Assembly (NCBI GenBank): GCA_963704405.1
Contig: OY969903.1
Span: 372,001 to 436,000, forward strand
From: MFD01213-c1 sp963704405
GTDB taxonomy: Bacteria; Planctomycetota; Phycisphaerae; Tepidisphaerales; Tepidisphaeraceae
Reading direction: 5' to 3'
DNA length: 64,000 bases
Positions within the stretch are counted from its first letter, which is position 1; the number at the start of each line of letters is the position of its first letter. Below the pieces are notes generated by a model. It was given only the letters and a program-made list of their open reading frames with translations. It did no database searches and had not been told where the DNA came from. Of this stretch, positions 18,439-27,554 are shown piece by piece. The position numbers were made by a program, and so were the translations under genes.

Positions 18439-20266
18439 CTATGAGCGGCGAGGGCGGCGATTCAGGAGGAACATCGTGAATCCCAGCAGGCTCAGGGTAG
18501 TGGGTTCGGGGACGGAGGTTACATTCCAAGCCAGCGCGTAGTCGTCGGCGTGGGGATCGTTTACGAAGTTATAGACGTTGTTGCTCCACAGGACGCGAAG
18601 CAGATATTGGCCGTCATCGGGGATCGCAAATGACAGGTGTTCGGCAGCGTTGTAAGGGCTGATGGATTGGGCGATGAGCGATTGCGGGAGGCCGGCGGTG
18701 GTCGACCAGACTTGAAGGTCCAGGTTGTCGAAGCTGCCGTAGGTGGCGGATGCCGCGTTGGCGTCGGCGAACCAGTCGAGCGTCGCCGTCAGGTTGGAGC
18801 CGGCGGTGATGGGGGAAAGCAGAAGATAATCCTGCGGCGCTCCCTCGGCGACTCGGCCATAGTCCCATCCGGTGTCGAGCACGGGGCCGGCGAGCAGGCC
18901 GGGAACGTCGGCCGTGCCGGCGGTGTATTGGTCGAAGGCGCGGGAAAGATTCATGCGGCCGGCGCCGAGATAATAGTCGAGCGATTGGGTGGTGGTGATC
19001 ACGCCACCGACATTGGATTGGCCGTTGTCCCAGGAGGGAAGTTTGTCGGCGGAATTCATCAGCACGGCTTTGACGACGCGGCCATCGATCGCTTTCGGAT
19101 CGGTTGGATATAGCGCTTTGCCGGCGTCAACCACCAGCGCCTGCGCCTCCGGCGACAATCGGGGCGGCGAAGCTGGTCCCGCGGAGGCCGAGGGAGTAAA
19201 AGTTGGTCGCGTTGTTGACGGGGCCGTTAAAGGCGTTGCCGCCGGTGTTGCCGCCGTAGAACGCGAGCGTGAGGTCTTCACCGGGTGCGACCAGATCGAC
19301 CGATGCGCGCCCGCCGAGGATGACAGTGCCGGTGGTGCCGGTTGAGTTGGTCGGTACGAGATAATCGGTCGGCGAGCGGCTGGAAAAGGTGGAGATGGTT
19401 GAATATTGCGGGTTTGTTGTGTCGGTTCCGAGCGAACCGACGGCGATCACATTCACGCTGGAGGCTGGCGCGAAAACGGTGTTTTCGCTGGAGCCTGAAT
19501 TGCCCGCGGCAAAGACCACGGTCTTGCCGCTGTTGTAAACGAGGCCATCTAATATCAATGAATAGAAGGAACTGCCGTTCTCTCCGCCCCCGGTGCCCCA
19601 GCTACTGTTAACGACGTCGGCGGTTACACCGTTGATTCCATTGACCAACGCTTGAGCGTATGAAGCGGAATATGTGCCGGATGAGAAGTTGAAGCTGCCG
19701 GAATAGACGCCGTCGCCCGCCGTGTTCCAATTGGAAGCAATGGCCCCGGACCAGAGTGTTGAACCATAGGCAATGCCGCGCTGATATTCACCCCCACCGC
19801 TGGTGGGCACCCCCGCAATGACCGCGCCCACCCAGGTGGCGTGGCGATCGAACTGCCCGGTGGTGCCTGGGTCGAAATAATTGCTGACGTTGGTCAACGT
19901 ATCGTGGCCATTCCAGACATAGCCCGCTTCAATGTTGGCGACGATGGCGCGCGTGCCGGTATATCCCGCTGAATAAAATCGATCGGCCCCGAGGAAGGTG
20001 TTGATATTGGTCCCGCCAAAAGGCGTGGGAGAACTGCTGACAATAGCCGAGGCTTGGTTGGCGGCGAAGGCAAAAAACACTGCGCCGGCGATAGAGGCAG
20101 CCTTGGGGCGGCCAGGGCGCGACAGCGCCTTCGCGTGGGGATCGAACTTGCATTTTTCTCCGCTCCGTAGGGCTCCGGTCCGTGCGGATAGTATGAACCA
20201 CAAATGGCGGACGGTCCAGATATTCCTGGAGAACCAAACGCGGCGGCATCGCTGCACGTTTTGCAC
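18439..20266 (-). CDS. Secreted subtilisin-like (S8) protease with PEP-CTERM tail, frameshifted
   Basis: A signal peptide (AASIAGAVFFAFAANQASA) precedes an S8 domain. Catalytic His is in FDRHATWVGAVIAG, the oxyanion Asn in VVFAAGNSGSSENTV and the Ser in LRGTSFAAPIVAG. The position of the usual catalytic Asp reads IVANIEAGYVWNGHDTL, with Glu where Asp is expected. After FAAPIVAG the frame ends, and the next frame continues AQALVVDAGKALYPTDPKA; a one-base loss near 19141-19152 explains it. The C-terminus is VPEPTTLSLLGFTMFLLNRR, a PEP-CTERM anchor that directs sorting to the cell surface. The true start is unclear: the first 60 residues before the signal peptide look non-coding, and the gene may start nearer 20110. 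Confidence 0.75.
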
Positions 20267-20280
20267 CGCTTGATCTGGGT

Positions 20281-20333
20281 AAGGCGTGCTTCAGTACGCC
20301 ACAACGCCTTTTTGGCGTGCTGAAGCAGGCCTT
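20281..20333. other. Strong stem-loop in a divergent promoter region
   Basis: A 20-base stem (20281-20300 with 20314-20333) with two mismatches encloses a 13-base loop ending in a run of T. It lies between the divergent subtilase and dinG-like genes. It could be a leader-RNA structure of the subtilase or a small palindromic repeat unit. Confidence 0.45.
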
Positions 20334-20439
20334 ATCTCCTCGCCATGCAATGATTCAACATTTCCAAGTCCTATAACGCTCCCCGAACGTTCGTTGTTCG
20401 GAAGGCGTACGGTATACTCATGCCTTTCATGACCCCCTG
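20334..20439 (+). other. Leader region of the dinG-like gene
   Basis: Short divergent spacer holding CGAACGTTCG, an exact 10-base palindrome around 20385-20394, and the candidate -10 box. No further feature. Confidence 0.3.
20413..20418 (+). promoter_or_regulatory. Candidate -10 box for the dinG-like gene
   Basis: TATACT lies 22 bases before the ATG at 20440. No good -35 hexamer is seen at 17 bases, so this is only suggestive. Confidence 0.25.
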
Positions 20440-22659
20440 ATGCCTGCGACTTTGACCAACATCCTCGGAGCAGACGGCTCGATCGCTCGGCGACTGGGGG
20501 CCAAGTATGAGCATCGTCCCCAGCAACTTGAGATGGCCGAAGCGGTGGCCGCCGCGTTTCAGGAAGGCCACCATCTGCTCGTTGAGGCGGGGACGGGGGT
20601 AGGGAAGTCATTTGCATATCTGCTGCCGGCGATCGATTACGCGGTGAGGAACAAAAAACGCGTCGTCGTTTCCACGCACACGATTGGCTTGCAGGAACAG
20701 TTGATCGAAAAAGATATTCCGCTGTTGCAAAGCGTTTATCCGGATGAGTTCACGGCGGTGTTGTGCAAGGGGCGAAATAATTATCTATGCCAGCGCCGGC
20801 TCGAGCAGACGCGCAGCCGCCAGAGCTATTTGTTTGAAGATCAGCGACAGCTCGAAAGTTTGTGGATGGTGGAGGAATGGGTGCAGGAGTCGATCGAAAA
20901 ACGGGGCAACGGATCGCTCGCGGAGCTGCCGAGCGTGCCGGACCCGGCGGTGTGGGACAAGGTGTGTGCTGAAGCGGGGAATTGTCTCGGGAAAAAGTGC
21001 CAGTTTTACAATGACTGTTTCTGGCAGTCCGCGAAGCGGCGGATGAGCAGCGGAAATGTACTGGTCGTCAATCACGCATTGTTCTTCAGCGATCTGGCGC
21101 TGCGCATGGCCGGTGTGAATTATCTGCCGAAGTATGACGTCGCGGTGCTGGATGAAGCACACACGGTTGAAGATGTCGCCGGCCAGCATTTCGGGCTGAA
21201 GATCAGCGAAGCGGGATTGAAGTATCAGCTTCGCGCCCTATTCGACACCAAGCGCGGCAAAGGAATGCTCAGCGTTCACGGATCAGGCGCCAACGATGCG
21301 ATCCGCGACGTGATCGAATTGAACGACCTGAGCGAACAGTTCTTCCAAAGCTGCGTGATGTGGCACGAGCAGTTTGGCCGCAGCAATGGGCGGGTGCGGG
21401 ATAAGGAAGTGGTTGAAAATATCCTGAGCTCGAAATTGCGCGACCTCGCGCTGCACATCAAGGCGATGCTGGTGGGGATTGAAAGCGATGAAGAAATATC
21501 CGAGCTGACCGCCGCCGCTGCGAAGGTGAGCAACTTTGCGGAGGTGGTGGATTCAATCTTAAAGCAATCGGTGCCGGACGCGGTGTATTGGATGGACGTG
21601 AGCGGCCGGACGCCCAAGCGCGTCAGCCTGCACGCCGCCCCGGTAAACGTGGCGGAGGGATTGAAGCGGTATTTATTTGAGAAAGTGCATAGCGTGGTGA
21701 TGACATCGGCGACGTTGTGCGCGGGAGGGTCTTCGAAGCCTGAAGGCCGTGCGCAGGCGGCGGACATCAGCAAGCTCGGTCGAACCGAGGCTGGTTCCCC
21801 AAAACGGGGAGCGTCCGGAAAGAGCGGCCCAAACGCAATGGAAACCGCCGGAGGCGACACCCCTCAACGTGACAGGGGTCTCGGTTCGGCTGAGGTCACC
21901 GATGTCCGGCCCGTGCTGACACCATCAGGGAGTTTGAACGACTCGTCATTTTCGTACATCAAATCACGCCTCGGCGTAGAGAAGGCCCAAACCCTCGCCC
22001 TTGGCTCGCCATTCAATTACGAATCCCAGGTTACGCTCTACATCGAAACCGGATTGCCCGATCCCAATGACACGCGCTACTTCCTGCCCGCCGCGGCTGA
22101 TCGGATCATCCATTATCTTCAGCAGACCAACGCCGGCGCGTTTGTGCTCTTCACCAGTTACAAGATGCTGATCGACGCCGCCAATCGGTTGAAGGATCGG
22201 CTGGAAACGCTCGGCTATCCGCTGCTCGTGCAGGGGCAGAACGCGCCGAGGAAGATTTTGCTCGAGCGGTTTCGGGCGACGCCGAATGCGGTGTTGTTTG
22301 GGACTTCCAGCTTCTGGCAGGGGATTGATGTGCAGGGAGACGCGCTGCGGAATGTGATTATTGTGAAGCTGCCGTTCGCGGTGCCGGATGAACCAATCGT
22401 CGAAGCGCGGCTGGAAGCCGTCCAGAAATCAGGCGGGAATCCGTTCATGGATTATTCAGTGCCCGAGGCGATCATTAAATTGAAGCAGGGATTCGGGCGG
22501 CTGATTCGAAGCAAGACGGATAAGGGAATTGTGGTGATACTGGATAGCCGCGTGAAGACGAAGCGATATGGCAAAATATTTCTGAGGTCGCTGCCGCGCT
22601 GCCGGGTGGTAGAAGTCGGCGGGCGAAATACAGAGCAGGCGGAGCATCAAGAGCCGTGA
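20440..22659 (+). CDS. dinG: DinG/XPD-type ATP-dependent DNA helicase
   Basis: A 739-residue superfamily 2 helicase. Walker A is VEAGTGVGKSFAYLLPA near residue 50, motif II VLDEAHTVEDVAG near 238, the C-terminal helicase motifs are LFGTSSFWQGIDVQGDALR and QGFGRLIRSKTDKGIVVILD. Cysteines 176, 182, 187 and 193 (DKVCAEAGNCLGKKCQFYND then C) form the 4Fe-4S cluster site of the XPD/DinG group. Such 5'-3' helicases resolve R-loops and other structures in replication and repair. Between VMTSATLCAGGS and SFSYIKSRLGV the protein carries about 70 extra polar residues, 48 of which are encoded by a 144-base palindromic insertion (see 21763-21906). Otherwise intact. Confidence 0.9.
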   Translation: MPATLTNILGADGSIARRLGAKYEHRPQQLEMAEAVAAAFQEGHHLLVEAGTGVGKSFAYLLPAIDYAVRNKKRVVVSTHTIGLQEQLIEKDIPLLQSVYPDEFTAVLCKGRNNYLCQRRLEQTRSRQSYLFEDQRQLESLWMVEEWVQESIEKRGNGSLAELPSVPDPAVWDKVCAEAGNCLGKKCQFYNDCFWQSAKRRMSSGNVLVVNHALFFSDLALRMAGVNYLPKYDVAVLDEAHTVEDVAGQHFGLKISEAGLKYQLRALFDTKRGKGMLSVHGSGANDAIRDVIELNDLSEQFFQSCVMWHEQFGRSNGRVRDKEVVENILSSKLRDLALHIKAMLVGIESDEEISELTAAAAKVSNFAEVVDSILKQSVPDAVYWMDVSGRTPKRVSLHAAPVNVAEGLKRYLFEKVHSVVMTSATLCAGGSSKPEGRAQAADISKLGRTEAGSPKRGASGKSGPNAMETAGGDTPQRDRGLGSAEVTDVRPVLTPSGSLNDSSFSYIKSRLGVEKAQTLALGSPFNYESQVTLYIETGLPDPNDTRYFLPAAADRIIHYLQQTNAGAFVLFTSYKMLIDAANRLKDRLETLGYPLLVQGQNAPRKILLERFRATPNAVLFGTSSFWQGIDVQGDALRNVIIVKLPFAVPDEPIVEARLEAVQKSGGNPFMDYSVPEAIIKLKQGFGRLIRSKTDKGIVVILDSRVKTKRYGKIFLRSLPRCRVVEVGGRNTEQAEHQEP
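21763..21906. repeat. In-frame palindromic element inside the helicase gene
   Basis: The 28 bases at 21763-21790 and the reverse complement of 21879-21906 agree at about 21 positions, forming terminal inverted repeats. Each end also holds a small hairpin (CTCGGT-CGA-ACCGAG on the left). The unit is 144 bases, exactly 48 codons, and is open in the helicase frame. It falls between conserved helicase motifs where related proteins have a short loop, so it looks inserted rather than ancestral. Confidence 0.55.
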
Positions 22660-22763
22660 TCGTGACACGGGCCTTTGTGGCCTCATCTTTCTTCTAATGG
22701 ATCTAATACATCTTTTTTAGTGGGAGAGGGCGAGTTTGTGGGTTTGTGGGGTACTCTGGTCAA

Positions 22764-23666
22764 AGATATTTCGGGGGTGTTGAATATGGTGATGAAGAAG
22801 ACAAAGACGAAGACAAATCACAGCCGCAGGAGCTGCCGCCCCCGCACCCCCGCTCAGAGGGGAATTGAGATAAGAGGGAAGGGTAAAAGGACCGCTGCGC
22901 GGGCGGTGAAGGTTAGCCGGAGGCGGAACCCCGCTCTTACTCTCGCCGTGCCGCACGGTTCCGCCTCCAGCGTCCTCCACCTCCGTAGGCAGGGCACGCC
23001 CCCTGTGGCAGTTGTACACGGATGGTTTGATGGCGGGACGCCGGGCCTTCTACTTCCGATGATTGGGGACGATTGGGATCGAACGAACGTGAGAGGCGGG
23101 CGGGGCAATGAAATGGCGGGCAGCGAGGAAATAGCGAGCAGCGAGAAATGGCAATGTGCGCCATGGGCGGCGTTTCGACGGCTTTTCGGCGCGGCTACGC
23201 CCCCTAACTTTCTTCGCAGCTTGCATCTGCCTGCGCGCGACAGCGCGACGGGCGGGCGGTCTCATGAAATGGCGGGCGATGTGATGCATCGGGCGGCCGT
23301 GAGGGAATGGCGATGTGCGGCGTGGGCGGCTTTTCGACGGCTTTCGGTGCGGCTACGCCGGCAAGTTTTCTTTTCAGCTTACATCTGCTCTGCGCGCCAC
23401 AGGGGGCGTGCCCTGCCCAGGAGGTGGGGACGCTGGGGCGGAACCTGTGGCACGGCGAGAGTAAGAACCGGTTCCGCCCCAGCTTTAACTCAATCGTCCG
23501 CGCAGCGGTCCTTTTACCCTTCCCTCTTATCTCAATTCCCCTCCTTGCGGGGGTGCGGGGGCAGCAGCCCCTGCGGCTGTGATTTGTCTTCGTCTTTCTC
23601 TTCTTCTTCCTCCCCTCTCCCTTCCACCATATTCAACACCGCCCCGAAGTTCAGTGACGAACATCT
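22764..23666. repeat. Long inverted-arm dispersed repeat, copy A
   Basis: The left arm (22764-23005) and the right arm (23400-23666) are imperfect inverted copies of one another. Each has, from outside in, a TTGAATATGG end, a purine-rich tract with GACAAA units, the CCGCAGG/CCTGCGG block, C/G-runs, and an arm hairpin: GGAGGCGGAACC at 22919-22930 pairs with 22957-22968, and a 14-base stem at 23432-23445 pairs with 23470-23483. The centre has two related blocks with CGACGGCTTT. A long open frame across it is not a gene. Similar copies occur at 43231-46885 and 52206-52786. No transposase is present, so it may be a non-autonomous element. It fills most of the 22660-23816 gap. Confidence 0.75.
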
Positions 23667-23816
23667 GGACGAGATGCGTAAAAAGTCGTCGCTCGTGTCT
23701 GTGCTAAATCGTTCAGATTGGCAGAACATAAATCTTTTTGCTTTATACGCAGCCAGCACGGGCAAGAGATCCATGTGACCTTTTAGATTTTTCCTTCACG
23801 TTCATGGGAGAATCGC

Positions 23817-24785
23817 ATGTTTGGGAATCGGCTCGGATGGGGGATATCTGCGATGATTGTGATTTTCGCGGGGTATCTTGCGTACCTGATTTACCAGGCG
23901 GGCCAGATGTCGCCGCCGACGGGGTGGGTGGAAAAGACGGTTCGGCCGATCACGGCACCGGGTGGCGCGGAGAAGATTGTGGCGGGCATGGATGACGGCC
24001 GCGATGCCGGGGAACTTTATCGCCAGGCGATCGCGGATTATGCGGCGAATTCATCTGCTTACGACGCGCTGGCGACGGCGACGGATTTAAAGAGCGCCTC
24101 CATCGATCGGCCGGGATTGAATGCGCTTCTGGCTGCCACGCGCTGCAGCACCATGACGCTCTTCGCCCGCACCCCGGCGGAGGTGGTGAACTACGATCCG
24201 GAGAAGCCGCCCTTGGAGGGGATTTATCATGTGGGGGCGGCGGCGACGCGCATCGCACTGATCACCGGCACGACCGATCCGGCGACGGCGCAGAAATATT
24301 TCGAAGCTGTTTTTTCTCTCGGATTGAAGCTGTATCAGGAGCGGCTGGTATTTGATGAATTGGCCAAGGGAGAGGATTTGATGGGAACGGCAGCCGCCGG
24401 ATTGGCGCGGCTGGCGACGCGGGCGAAAGACACCACGAAACTGGCGGAGATTCAGGCGTTCACCACCAATCGCCTCAATGATTTCGACAGCACGATTCAA
24501 CCCGTGTGGAAAGTGGTGAGCAGCCTGGATGACAACACGATCGCCTATTACGCCGGCGATATGTTCGTGCTGGCTCACGACACGGTGGCGGACGGGATGT
24601 GGCAGGTGGAAGGGACGCTGAAACTGGGCCGACTGAAATACAACGCCGGGCGGCGAGGAGATCAGTTGGCGGTGAAAAGAGTGCTGCGGCAGATGGCGAC
24701 GGATACAGCCGAGCCGCCTGCCGTCCGCACGGCGGCGGAAGCGGCGCAGGCGCTGACGGTGGAACAGTACCGGGGGTTGAGGTAG
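23817..24785 (+). CDS. N-terminally anchored periplasmic protein, unknown function
   Basis: A 322-residue protein with one N-terminal membrane helix (WGISAMIVIFAGYLAYLIYQ) and a long, mostly helical exported domain. Regular Ala/Leu spacing (AGELYRQAIADYAANSSAYD, AVKRVLRQMATDTAEPPAV) suggests helical repeats. GGGAGAATCGC precedes the ATG. I do not recognise the family; it resembles conserved hypothetical proteins of planctomycetes. It converges on the zinc-ribbon gene and stands downstream of repeat copy A. Confidence 0.65.
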   Translation: MFGNRLGWGISAMIVIFAGYLAYLIYQAGQMSPPTGWVEKTVRPITAPGGAEKIVAGMDDGRDAGELYRQAIADYAANSSAYDALATATDLKSASIDRPGLNALLAATRCSTMTLFARTPAEVVNYDPEKPPLEGIYHVGAAATRIALITGTTDPATAQKYFEAVFSLGLKLYQERLVFDELAKGEDLMGTAAAGLARLATRAKDTTKLAEIQAFTTNRLNDFDSTIQPVWKVVSSLDDNTIAYYAGDMFVLAHDTVADGMWQVEGTLKLGRLKYNAGRRGDQLAVKRVLRQMATDTAEPPAVRTAAEAAQALTVEQYRGLR

Positions 24786-24795
24786 TAGAGGCGGG

Positions 24796-25152
24796 TTAGT
24801 TCGATGCCGAGCGGCACCATTTGCAGTTGCAAATATTGCTTTCCTGCGTTGCCGGGCGATGTCGGGCATCGAGGGGACAGTGTTCGGCGGGGGATCGGGC
24901 TTTGTCGCGGGTGGGGCAGCCGCAGCCGTCGATGCCGGGATCGCGGTCGATTTTCTGGAGGAAGGGTGTGCCGCAGTAGGAGGTGTTGCCGCGAACGACC
25001 ATCAGCGGGCAGTTTTCGCAGATGGCGGCACGGGTGGTCCAGTTGTCGGCAACTTTGAGCGCGCCGACGCCGCGGAGACGGGCGCTGGCGGCCTTAGCCA
25101 TGGCGCGGGTGAGGTCGCGGAAGGGGCTGGATGAGCAACTGGAGCACGCCAT
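24796..25152 (-). CDS. Small cysteine-rich zinc-binding-like protein
   Basis: About 118 residues, ending 10 bases from the convergent upstream gene. The core AAICENCPLMVVRGNTSYCG and DGCGCPTRDKARSPAEHCPL has paired cysteines (C-x-x-C, YCG, CGC and HC) that could hold one or two zinc ions or an iron-sulfur cluster. A further C-N-C-x-x-C lies at the C-terminus. No family name known to me. The start could be 25152 or 25101; neither has a clear ribosome binding site. Confidence 0.55.
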   Translation of the reverse strand: MACSSCSSSPFRDLTRAMAKAASARLRGVGALKVADNWTTRAAICENCPLMVVRGNTSYCGTPFLQKIDRDPGIDGCGCPTRDKARSPAEHCPLDARHRPATQESNICNCKWCRSASN

Positions 25153-25463
25153 TGAAGAGATTATCGGTCGTTCCGGTGGAAGAAATGGAATATAGGGGTG
25201 TGAAATCTGAACGGATGGGAGTCTGCCAGGCCGCGGCCTTTGACGATGTCCGATCGCGGCGGCAACCAAGATTGTGACACAACCGGACATGAAAATCGTT
25301 CAAATGTGATATGTGCAGACATCGAAGCGAGTCAAATATGACACCTTTTGAACTGTGAATGCGATTGTTTCCGGGATTGCGCTGTCGCCAATTTACCATG
25401 ACTCGAGGGTTGACCTGCGCATCGTTCCCTGTAGGTTACGGGGTTTCCACAGAACCATAAACC

Positions 25464-27551
25464 GTGAGCATCAAGGGCACTCCTGCCGCGGCTTCGTCGG
25501 CGGCTATTCGTTCCACCGTTTGCGAGACAGCCGGCGTGCCGGGTGAGGAAAAGTCCGCGCGCTTCAGTCTGGCTGATGGAGCGCTGCCGGAGGGATTTCG
25601 GGTCGATGAAATCAATAACAGGGTTTTGCTGCGGTGGATGTTCCGGTTTGTGCGGCCGGTGAGAGGACTGGCGGCGATTGCGTGCATGTATACGGCGCTG
25701 GGCGTCGGGGCCGAGGTGCTGACGACGCGGGAAACCGGACAGGCGATCGATCATATCAAGGCGTTGCATGTGGAAGGGAACCCGGGAGCGCATGCCGCCG
25801 GGTTTGGGGCATGGATGTTTGGCGCCGATCCGCAGGCGACGACCTTGCGGTTCCTTGTCGCGATCCTGCTGGGGCTGGTGATCGCGATGTCGATCGTGCG
25901 CTATCTGCGCGAAGTCGCCAACAGCAAGTTCAGCATGAACATGGTCTACTACATCCGCGAAGCGGTGTATGACAAGGTTCAGCGCGTGGGGTTTGGGTTT
26001 CACGATGCGCTTTCGTCCGGGCAATTGATCAATCGGGCGCTCAGCGATCTGCAGAACGTGCGGGCGTTTGTGCAGACGGCGCTGCTGACGACGCTGGAAA
26101 TTGTGCTGGTGGTCGGGGGATATATCGCGCTTTTGATGACGCGGAACCCGTATGTGGCGGTGCTGTCGATCATGCCGCTGCCGATATGGGTCTGGTATGT
26201 GCTGCGCTTCAGCAAGACCGTGCAGCCGGCGGCGAAGGCCGCTATGGAAGCGGGAGATCGGAATGTCGCGATCATCACGGAAAACATCGCCGGCGTTCAC
26301 GTGATCAAGGCGTTTGCGACGGAGCAACTGGAGATCGCGAAGTACAACGCCAATTGCGATGACTTCCTCGCCCGCACGCTGCATCGCATCCGGCTGTTTG
26401 CGAATTTCAATCCGATCATTCGATTGATCGCGACGGCGACGAATTTGTCGCTGATCTTTGCCGTTGCGGTGCTGGTGACCTTTCGGCGGTTGCAGGTGGG
26501 TGATTTCCTGGTGCTGCAGGCGGCGATGGGGGCGATCCTGTCCCGGCTGCAGGCGGTCGCGCAGATCAATGAGCAGTATCAGAATGCAATTGTTTCCGCT
26601 CGGCGGTTGTATGAAGTTCTGATGGCGCCTTCGACCGTTTCGGAGAAGCCGGAGGCGCAACCGCTGACGAATGGGCCGGGGCATGTGCGGATTGAGAATG
26701 TGACGTTTGGTTATGACGCCGCCAAGCCGGTGTTGCGCGATATCGATCTGGAAGTGACGGGGGGAAGCATCGTCGCGATTGTCGGGCCGACGGGCGCGGG
26801 CAAGAGCACGCTGGTGAGTTTGCTCGCGCGGTTTTATGACGTGCAGCGGGGACGGATTCTGATTGACGGGGTCGACCTTCGCGATGTGAGCCTGGACAGT
26901 CTGCGGAAAGAGGTGGCGTTTGTGTTTCAGGAGACGTATCTGTTTTCCGACACGATAGAGGCGAATATCGCTTATGGCCGCCCGCAGATTACGGGGGGTG
27001 AAATCGAGGCGGCGGCGCGGTTGGCGCAGGCGCATGAATTCATCGCGACGCTGCCGGCGGGTTACCAGACAATTCTGCGCGAGCGCGGGAGCAGCTTGTC
27101 CGGCGGGCAGCGGCAGAGGCTTGCGATCGCCCGGGCAATTTTGACCAACCCGCGGATTCTGGTGCTGGATGATGCGACGGCGGCGGTCGACCCCGAGACG
27201 GAGGATTTGATCCGCCGCGGGATGAAGTTTGCGATGCAGGGCCGCACCACTTTCGTGATCGCGCATCGGCTCAGCACCGTTCGGGCGGCGGACCTGGTGA
27301 TGGTGCTGGAGCAGGGGCGGATCACGCAGCTTGGAAAGCATGACCAGTTGATGCGCGAGCCGGGGCATTATCGGGATATCGCGGCAGCACAACTGTACGG
27401 CGATCAGGATATGGATCAGGATCAGCGCCCTTCGCATATGGATCGGGTGCAGAGCCCGCGGGCATTTGATGAGACGCCGGAGAAGGAAATTTCAGATCCG
27501 GACGCGCCTTTGTTGACATTGCCGCAGGGCAGCAATCGCTCGGACGGGTAG
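25464..27551 (+). CDS. ABC exporter half-transporter 1 (heterodimer partner)
   Basis: A 695-residue fused permease-ATPase of the MsbA/LmrCD type. Six membrane helices span residues about 60-370, including LRFLVAILLGLVIAMSIVRY. The ATPase has Walker A VGPTGAGKSTLVSLLARF, the full signature SLSGGQRQRLAIARAI, and H-loop FVIAHRLSTV. In Walker B (RILVLDDATAAVD) the catalytic glutamate is replaced by aspartate. Paired with the next gene it would build the degenerate composite site. The ATPase is followed by an unusual 60-residue charged tail. GTG start with no clear ribosome binding site; the gene could begin slightly later. Confidence 0.9.
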   Translation: MSIKGTPAAASSAAIRSTVCETAGVPGEEKSARFSLADGALPEGFRVDEINNRVLLRWMFRFVRPVRGLAAIACMYTALGVGAEVLTTRETGQAIDHIKALHVEGNPGAHAAGFGAWMFGADPQATTLRFLVAILLGLVIAMSIVRYLREVANSKFSMNMVYYIREAVYDKVQRVGFGFHDALSSGQLINRALSDLQNVRAFVQTALLTTLEIVLVVGGYIALLMTRNPYVAVLSIMPLPIWVWYVLRFSKTVQPAAKAAMEAGDRNVAIITENIAGVHVIKAFATEQLEIAKYNANCDDFLARTLHRIRLFANFNPIIRLIATATNLSLIFAVAVLVTFRRLQVGDFLVLQAAMGAILSRLQAVAQINEQYQNAIVSARRLYEVLMAPSTVSEKPEAQPLTNGPGHVRIENVTFGYDAAKPVLRDIDLEVTGGSIVAIVGPTGAGKSTLVSLLARFYDVQRGRILIDGVDLRDVSLDSLRKEVAFVFQETYLFSDTIEANIAYGRPQITGGEIEAAARLAQAHEFIATLPAGYQTILRERGSSLSGGQRQRLAIARAILTNPRILVLDDATAAVDPETEDLIRRGMKFAMQGRTTFVIAHRLSTVRAADLVMVLEQGRITQLGKHDQLMREPGHYRDIAAAQLYGDQDMDQDQRPSHMDRVQSPRAFDETPEKEISDPDAPLLTLPQGSNRSDG

Positions 27552-27554
27552 TGA

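Noticed and set aside
20384..20400. LexA/SOS box before the dinG-like gene
   Set aside because: CGAAC and GTTCG are present but six bases apart; the Gram-positive type box needs four, and no planctomycete consensus is available to me.
22675..23778. A 367-codon open frame between the helicase and the next gene
   Set aside because: It lies almost wholly within repeat copy A, has Arg/Pro/Ser-rich composition, and equivalent frames in the other copies are different. GC-rich inverted repeats make stop codons rare.
25332..27437. A 701-codon open frame antisense to the first ABC half-transporter
   Set aside because: It is His/Arg/Gln-rich, typical of an antisense shadow of a GC-rich gene, and the sense strand has complete ABC motifs.
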